The position numbers and the translations under genes were made by a program. From the NCBI RefSeq assembly GCF_021109255.1, contig NZ_JAJODG010000002.1: a stretch of DNA of 64,000 bases. One strand, written 5' to 3'. Origin of the DNA: Merdimmobilis hominis. GTDB lineage: Bacteria > Bacillota > Clostridia > Oscillospirales > Ruminococcaceae. Shown here piece by piece: positions 61,646 through 64,000 of this stretch. A model generated the notes under the pieces. The model was not told where the DNA came from. It worked only from the letters and a program-made list of their open reading frames with translations, and searched no databases. Numbering within the stretch: position 1 is the first letter of the stretch; every line of letters starts with the position of its first letter.

Positions 61646-61763
61646 AAGCCTATCCGTCCATTGGCCCGCAGATGTTCCCCTGCCTTGCCAAACCTCATTC
61701 AGCGATCCCACAGATCACAAAAACCCTCCCGGGGTGAAACTGCCTGCGCCCCGAAACCGACAA

Positions 61764-61795
61764 AAAGCCCCTGGAAATCCAGGGGCTTTTATCAA
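61764..61795. terminator. Terminator between ecsC-like and degV genes
   Basis: AAAAGCCCCTGG and CCAGGGGCTTTT pair around AAAT, symmetrical enough to serve both convergent genes. Confidence 0.85.
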
Positions 61796-61813
61796 GCGCT
61801 TCGTTGAGTGAAC

Positions 61814-62671
61814 CTAATCCAACAGCTGGATTCCAACCCCCAACAGGCCGGGACCCACATGAACGCCCAAGGCCGGGCCCAAATCGCTTTCAATCAGCTG
61901 GACGCGGCCAGGCAGATGGGGCAAAAGCTCCTCCTTGATGGCGGCGGCTTCCTCCTTGGCAGAAGCGTTGACAATTGCCACATTGTACCGCTTGCCTTCT
62001 GCGGCAAACCTCCACGCCATCTCCATCACCCTGTGAATCGATTGTTTGCGGCCCATTGCTTTGGAAACTACATAATAAACTCCGTCCTCATTACAGGAGA
62101 TGATGGGCTTTAACCCCAGGGCATTGCCCACCAGGGAGGCCACCAGCCCGATCCTCCCGCCCTTTTGCAGGTATTCTAACGTGGCGAGGCAGAAAAACAC
62201 CTTGGATTTTTCCAGGGAACCGTCAATGGTGGCTTTCAGGGCCTCCCACTCCATCCCCTGCTCCAGGCACTGGCCTGCTAAAATTGCAGTGAACCCACTG
62301 CCTATGGCGATGTTCTTGGTGTCCACCACATGGATATCCAGACCTTCATACTCCTGGGCGATCAGCTGGACCAGGTTATAAGTCCCGCTGAGTCCGCTGG
62401 AAAGGGTTACCGCCAGCACCTTTTCATACCCATCCGCCTTGATTTGATCCAGGCAGTCAGTCACCTGTCCGCCGCTGGGCAGGGATGTCTTGGGGATCTC
62501 CTGGGGGAGCCTTTGATACACCTCCTCAGAGGAGATTTCCACCCCATCCAGGTATTCCCCTTGTTCATAGAGGATCCGCAGGGGAAGCAGGTACATCCCG
62601 TACCGTTTTCTCCACTCCTCTGGCACATCACAGCCGGAATCCACCACTATAGCAATTTTTTGCTGGTTCAT
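61814..62671 (-). CDS. DegV family fatty-acid-binding protein
   Basis: The 285-residue protein has the DegV pattern: IVVDSGCDVPEEW at the N-terminus, TSLPSGGQVTDCLDQI, SSGLSGTYN and a C-terminal HVGPGLLGVGIQ. Members (FakB) present fatty acids to the FakA kinase, which is not in this window. ATG 62671 fits GGAGG; GTG 62680 overlaps it. Confidence 0.9.
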   Translation of the reverse strand: MNQQKIAIVVDSGCDVPEEWRKRYGMYLLPLRILYEQGEYLDGVEISSEEVYQRLPQEIPKTSLPSGGQVTDCLDQIKADGYEKVLAVTLSSGLSGTYNLVQLIAQEYEGLDIHVVDTKNIAIGSGFTAILAGQCLEQGMEWEALKATIDGSLEKSKVFFCLATLEYLQKGGRIGLVASLVGNALGLKPIISCNEDGVYYVVSKAMGRKQSIHRVMEMAWRFAAEGKRYNVAIVNASAKEEAAAIKEELLPHLPGRVQLIESDLGPALGVHVGPGLLGVGIQLLD

Positions 62672-62689
62672 CTCTGTCACCTCCTGGGA

Positions 62690-63211
62690 TCATTGTCTTA
62701 AGGTATACTCCAATTCCAGCATTTTTTCCGCCATCCGTTTGCTGGCAAAGGCCCGCGCCGCCATCCGCAGCGCCAGGACTTCAGTGCCTGCGGGACGCTC
62801 GCCCTCCGGTGGTTGGAACAACGCCGACAGTTCCCTCTCCTGCTCTTGACAAAAGAGGTTATAGGCCTGTTTGGGCCCCACCTTCTCCGCCAGCCAGACG
62901 ATGCCGTCCCGCACTTCCGGGATGGTGAGCACCTGCTTCAAAATGGTGATGGCCACCAAATAGGCCAGGTGTTCCCGCCCGTATTTTTTCTTATCCGGTT
63001 TGGGGATCAATTTGAGCTTTACATAGTTGTTGATCATCGCCGGGGTGAGGATTTTTTCCCCCTCCGGGAAGACCGGCTCCAGGTAGTGTTCCAGGATGGT
63101 GATTACCTGGTCCATATATAACCCCAGGTTTGGCAGTTCCTCCCAGCGGGGAAGATGTACCTCCCGCAGCGATTCCTGCCATTCCTGCAAATCTTGATCC
63201 ATGCCCTCCAC
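62690..63211 (-). CDS. DUF1836 domain protein
   Basis: The roughly 173-residue protein contains LGLYMDQVITILEHYL, the MINNYVKLKLIPKP motif and YGREHLAYLVAITILKQVL, as in DUF1836. The central part resembles a MerR-like helix-turn-helix, so regulation is possible. GTG 63211 has GGAGG seven bases ahead. It lies 18 bases upstream of degV. Confidence 0.75.
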   Translation of the reverse strand: MEGMDQDLQEWQESLREVHLPRWEELPNLGLYMDQVITILEHYLEPVFPEGEKILTPAMINNYVKLKLIPKPDKKKYGREHLAYLVAITILKQVLTIPEVRDGIVWLAEKVGPKQAYNLFCQEQERELSALFQPPEGERPAGTEVLALRMAARAFASKRMAEKMLELEYTLRQ

Positions 63212-63341
63212 AGATTCACCTCCCCATACATCCAACTTTTTCCTCTATTATATCAGAATATCTTAGATTCTTCAATATGGTTCCTAGAACTAGATTATCT
63301 TTTTAAAATGCGATTTGTTGTCGAAAACAGCCACGATTTGA

Positions 63342-63380
63342 CGCAAAAAAGGCCGGGGACTGTCACTGTCCCCGGCCACA
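63342..63380 (-). terminator. Terminator of hpf
   Basis: GGCCGGGGAC and GTCCCCGGCC pair around a seven-base loop, with TTTTTT on the reverse strand. Confidence 0.88.
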
Positions 63381-63409
63381 TAAATGCTGCCGTATGCCCA
63401 TCGGGAATT

Positions 63410-63934
63410 TTAATCCCCAAGCGGTTCGATAAGGCCATAGTTGCCGTCTTTGCGTTTGTAGACAACGTTGATTTCCCCATCCTCGCTGTTGCGGAACATA
63501 TAGAATTCGTGCTCCAAAAGGTTCATTTGAAGAATCGCTTCTTCCACTGCCATAGGTTTGACAGGGAACCGTTTGGTTTTGACCAGATGGTATTCCTCCG
63601 GCTCGGTGGGTTCATCGTGATAGATGGGGTCAAAGGCGGAAACCCGCAGCTTCTGCCCCAGTTTATTTTTATTCTTGACAATTTGTTTGACCAGGGCATC
63701 TACCACCAAATCCAGGGAATCCAGCCGGTCACCGGTTGTTTTCTCGGCCCGGAAGAACATCCCTTTGGATTGAACGGTCACCTCAACGGTTTCCCGCTCA
63801 TGTTCGTTTGTGACGGTAACCTGGGCGCTGGCATCCTCATCAAAGAAGCGATCCAATTTGGACAGCTTCTTTTCCACCCGTTCTTTGAAGGAGTCTCGAA
63901 TGATTGTCTTTCTTCCGCTGATGGTAATGTTCAT
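63410..63934 (-). CDS. hpf: Ribosome hibernation promoting factor, long form
   Basis: The 174-residue protein has the N-terminal ribosome-binding domain (MNITISGRKTIIRDSFKERVEKKL) and the C-terminal dimerization domain (VKTKRFPVKPMAVEEAILQM) that joins 70S ribosomes into 100S dimers. ATG 63934 follows AAAGGGG. The remaining 66 bases to the window end are its upstream region. Confidence 0.94.
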   Translation of the reverse strand: MNITISGRKTIIRDSFKERVEKKLSKLDRFFDEDASAQVTVTNEHERETVEVTVQSKGMFFRAEKTTGDRLDSLDLVVDALVKQIVKNKNKLGQKLRVSAFDPIYHDEPTEPEEYHLVKTKRFPVKPMAVEEAILQMNLLEHEFYMFRNSEDGEINVVYKRKDGNYGLIEPLGD

Positions 63935-64000
63935 AGATTCAACCCCTTTACTGGAAAATCTTATCGAAGGGAAATTGTGCAATCCCTCCATAAGTTCTAC

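Overview
The window looks like the chromosome of a spore-forming, anaerobic, moderately GC-rich Firmicute of the Oscillospiraceae/Ruminococcaceae type. The grounds are the gene order hprK / PHP hydrolase-murB-rapZ-whiA-dnaE-pfkA, T-box leaders, Spo0A-type regulators, a BofA homologue, an IreB homologue, Agr peptide signalling, and tetracycline resistance genes typical of gut Clostridia. The organism is inferred from this content; no rRNA is present to confirm it.

Layout. 1-2500: the end of a glycerol-3-phosphate-type oxidoreductase operon (FAD protein plus DUF1667) and a convergent Fe-S protein. 2853-15511: an integrative mobilizable element of Tn4451/TnpX type, about 12.7 kb. It carries tet(40), a truncated IS110 element, a methyltransferase, tet(W) with its leader peptide, regulatory fragments, mobC, a MOBP relaxase, replication genes, tnpW and a large serine recombinase. 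It splits a MATE transporter gene: the N-terminal part lies at 15506-16547 and the C-terminal part at 2528-2848. 16862-29026: clpC, a Cys/Gly-repeat microprotein, and a long reverse-strand block (pfkA, dnaE, whiA, rapZ, murB, PHP protein, hprK). 29451-36952: a glycosyltransferase, rpsF-ssb-rpsR, galU, a zinc-ribbon membrane protein, prfB and a PASTA pseudokinase. 36953-42444: an orphan T-box, a stand-alone Spo0A DNA-binding domain, tRNA-Ala, a zinc phospholipase-like protein, and a nicotinamidase-like/pncB salvage pair preceded by a structured leader.

42598-46812 is the most interesting chromosomal region. It holds a 57-residue Cys-rich microprotein, DUF2508 and BofA genes, and a complete Agr quorum-sensing set (agrC forward; agrD and agrB reverse). 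The agrBD genes lie directly downstream of a Spo0A-like response regulator rather than a LytTR AgrA. Tandem 0A-box sequences lie upstream of that regulator. This suggests peptide signalling wired into a Spo0A-type regulator and into its own feedback.

46903-63934: mazF without an adjacent antitoxin, a lipoprotein, nnrD, acpS, a membrane protein, T-box(Phe)-pheS-pheT, ireB, a small protein with a three-way-junction leader, rlmA, a DUF3267 metallopeptidase, a P-loop kinase, a marR-MATE pair, a THUMP RNA methyltransferase, EcsC, DegV, DUF1836 and hpf. All calls come from reading the sequence and recalling protein families; no database search was run.
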